Source: Ohessyouella blattaphilus | Lineage (GTDB): Bacteria; Bacillota; Clostridia; Lachnospirales; Lachnospiraceae | Reading direction: 5' to 3' | Length of the DNA: 64,000 nucleotides | Assembly: GCF_024721265.1 (NCBI RefSeq) | Contig: NZ_JAMXOC010000009.1 | Span: 36,193-100,192 of the forward strand | Shown: piece after piece, positions 62,652 through 64,000 of the stretch | Layout: the number at the start of each line of letters is the position of its first letter | How positions within the stretch are numbered: the first letter of the stretch is position 1 | Made by a program: the position numbers and the translations under genes | The notes under the pieces: model-generated | What the model was told of the DNA's origin: nothing | Seen by the model: the letters and a program-made list of their open reading frames with translations, nothing else | Database searches by the model: none

Positions 62652-63006
62652 TAATGCTACCTGCTTTAAAGAAATTTATATTGTTTGCGGCAGAACGGAT
62701 CTTCGATACGGTATGGAAAATTTAGCTGCACTAGTCAAATCTAAAAGCGGCAACGAACTATTCAGACCGGATGTCCTTTATCTCTTCTGCGGCCGCAGAG
62801 CAGATAGAATTAAGGGTCTTGTCTGGGAAGGTGATGGTTGGCTACTCTTGGTTAAGCGACTTGCTGGTAGCAGGTTTGTCTGGCCTCGTAATGCCGATGA
62901 AGTAAAACAACTCTCTCAACAACAATTCGAATGGCTCATGGCCGGACTTACGATCACACCGAAGAAAATGATTCAAAGGGTGGATCCGCCAGAGTATATC
63001 TTGTAA
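62644..63006 (+). CDS. tnpB: IS66 Orf2 family protein TnpB
   Basis: 120 residues. Typical IS66 TnpB: IYIVCGRTDLRYGMENLAAL, LYLFCGRRADRIKGLVWEGD and GSRFVWPRNADEV. Unrelated to the IS605 TnpB at 10.3 kb despite the shared name. Function in transposition unknown, but required. Confidence 0.93.
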   Translation: MLNNATCFKEIYIVCGRTDLRYGMENLAALVKSKSGNELFRPDVLYLFCGRRADRIKGLVWEGDGWLLLVKRLAGSRFVWPRNADEVKQLSQQQFEWLMAGLTITPKKMIQRVDPPEYIL

Positions 63007-63278
63007 AATTCTTTGTATAAAACAGAGAAAATACAGTGGGTTTTCTCTGCCTATAAAAATGCTAAAAACAGCTATAAATGGCGGACTATCGCAAGCGTTA
63101 TTCAGCCTATACCCGTTCAAACATCTTATTTAATAAAAGTTCTAGTTTCTATTTTAAGAGCCGTGAACAAGTCTACAAACCCTTGTATTTATAGGCATTA
63201 TGCCGAATTCTCGCTAGCTTTAAATTCGCCAAACTTGTTCATTCTTGCTATAATAATTAGTAGGAAAGGCGGTCTGTT
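63007..63278 (+). other. Gap between IS66 tnpB and tnpC
   Basis: 272 bases without a supported gene, longer than usual for IS66. It begins with a perfect 9-bp hairpin, CAGAGAAAA / TTTTCTCTG (63023-63049), without a T run. An extended -10 TGCTATAAT near 63246-63254 could drive tnpC. Short frames inside show no homology that I can see. Confidence 0.55.
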
Positions 63279-64000
63279 ATGGCGATGAATTATACAGAAG
63301 AACAACTAAATAACTTCGATAAAGCAACCCTTGTTCAACTCTTTCTCGTCCAACAAGACCAACTGAAAGAAATCGACAATAAGCTACAGATTTTGATTGA
63401 ACAGGTGGCGGTATTAAATAATAAAAAGTTTGGCTCCTCGTCCGAAAAGTTGACGGATTCGAATCAGCTATCATTCACTGAAATCAATGGTGAGATTGTC
63501 CTTTTCTTCAATGAAGCGGAGGTTCTCGCTGATGAAGAAGCTAAGGAACAATCGGCTACCAAAACCAGATCAAAGAAACGTGTTGGTAAGCGAGCGGAAG
63601 ATCTCAAAAATCTTCCCAAGGTTTTAGTTGAACACAAGATGACGGAAGAAGAATTGAGAGAAGCCTTCGGTGAAGACTCCTGGAAACAACTTCCAGATGA
63701 AGTCTATAGCCGCTATAAGTTCACTCCAGCAAAGGTCGAGGTAGAAGAGCATCATGTGGCCGTGTATGCCAGTAAGAAAACGGACAAGATGGTCAAAGCG
63801 GATCATCCCGGCTATCTCTTGCGGAATAGCCTTGTCTCGCCATCTCTTGAGGCAGCCATTATGAATGGCAAATACGTCAACGGCGCACCCTTTGCTCGTA
63901 TGGAGAAAGAGTTCGAACGTTACGGTCTGCCTATTACTAGACAAAACATGGCGAACTGGACGATTCATTGTGGCGAACGTTATCTAGCGATCATTTATGA
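63279..64000 (+). CDS. tnpC: IS66 transposase TnpC (C-terminus outside the window)
   Basis: 240 residues visible. A coiled-coil-like N-terminus (about 15-50, ending NNKKFGSSSEKL, the IS66 zinc-binding/leucine-zipper region) and SPSLEAAIMNGKYVNGAPFA, RYGLPITRQNMANWTIHCGE lead into the DDE domain, of which only the start is seen. ATG 63279 follows GGAAAGGCGG. No frameshift up to the window edge. Confidence 0.92.
   Translation, partial: MAMNYTEEQLNNFDKATLVQLFLVQQDQLKEIDNKLQILIEQVAVLNNKKFGSSSEKLTDSNQLSFTEINGEIVLFFNEAEVLADEEAKEQSATKTRSKKRVGKRAEDLKNLPKVLVEHKMTEEELREAFGEDSWKQLPDEVYSRYKFTPAKVEVEEHHVAVYASKKTDKMVKADHPGYLLRNSLVSPSLEAAIMNGKYVNGAPFARMEKEFERYGLPITRQNMANWTIHCGERYLAIIY

Larger units (their letters stand above)
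62181..64000 (+). mobile_element. IS66-family insertion sequence (right end outside the window)
   Basis: Three genes in the IS66 order, tnpA, tnpB and tnpC, on the plus strand. The left boundary lies near 62170-62195, where the coding sense of the SLH protein gives way to AT-rich end DNA, but the terminal repeat cannot be confirmed without the other end. IS66 elements make an 8-base target duplication; that too is out of reach. Confidence 0.85.

Noticed and set aside
63013..63288. 91-codon frame in the IS66 gap
   Set aside because: No ribosome site and no recognisable domain; base composition looks non-coding.

Overview
The window looks like chromosome from a low-GC, strictly anaerobic Bacillota, most likely a member of the Lachnospiraceae or a close clostridial relative. 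The reasons are a CIRCE-controlled hrcA-grpE-dnaK-dnaJ operon, a SCIFF ranthipeptide with its radical SAM maturase, oxygen-independent HemZ, a CBS/DRTGG-type inorganic pyrophosphatase, a T-box-controlled ilvBNE operon, S-layer-homology (SLH) proteins and an LTA-synthase-like enzyme. Nearly all genes lie on the minus strand; the exceptions are tnpB, a MATE transporter, an S1-domain protein, yqeY and the IS66 genes. All assignments come from reading motifs in the translated sequence; no database search was run.

Layout. 1-2.9 kb: an iron alcohol dehydrogenase (cut by the window edge) and a glycogen debranching enzyme. 2.9-7.7 kb: the heat-shock operon with CIRCE. 7.7-9.9 kb: rarA and tcdA behind a promoter that carries a LexA-like palindrome. 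9.9-11.9 kb: an IS200/IS605-type element with an internally deleted tnpA, an intact tnpB and a structured 3' end (likely omega-RNA), sitting directly before a MATE gene. 13.3-20.0 kb: flavin reductase, pyrophosphatase, S1 protein, nadE, hslO and a methyltransferase. 20.0-23.85 kb: a hairpin-rich intergenic block, ilvE, ilvN, ilvB and a T-box leader. 23.9-37.7 kb: a cell-surface polysaccharide and O-acetylation cluster, visibly more AT-rich, with folA-thyA and a glycosyltransferase of core-genome style embedded in it, ending upstream in a large secreted transglutaminase-like protein. 37.8-39.3 kb: a Fur-box operon (DUF3793, flavodoxin, DUF2325). 39.3-41.3 kb: MATE, MarR regulator and tRNA-Gly. 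41.3-51.3 kb: an LTA-synthase-like gene and the aspS, hisS, hemZ, MBL hydrolase, rel, apt cluster. 51.4-55.7 kb: secDF, the SCIFF system and yqeY. 55.7-64 kb: three SLH surface proteins, the last cut at its 5' end by an IS66 element that runs off the window.

How the genes work together. The 23.9-37.7 kb cluster has sugar aminotransferase, pyruvyl transferase, glycosyltransferases, a membrane acyltransferase and an MBOAT/AlgJ-like acetylation pair, so it probably decorates a secondary cell-wall polymer. SLH domains normally bind pyruvylated wall polymers, so the pyruvyl transferase here and the SLH proteins at 55.7-62.2 kb may belong to the same surface system; this link is inference. The most interesting points are the ATP-grasp/HAD fusion inside the polysaccharide cluster, the four-repeat transglutaminase, the TnpB/omega-RNA remnant that may drive the MATE gene, the LexA-like site in front of tcdA-rarA, and the multi-hairpin block after ilvE.
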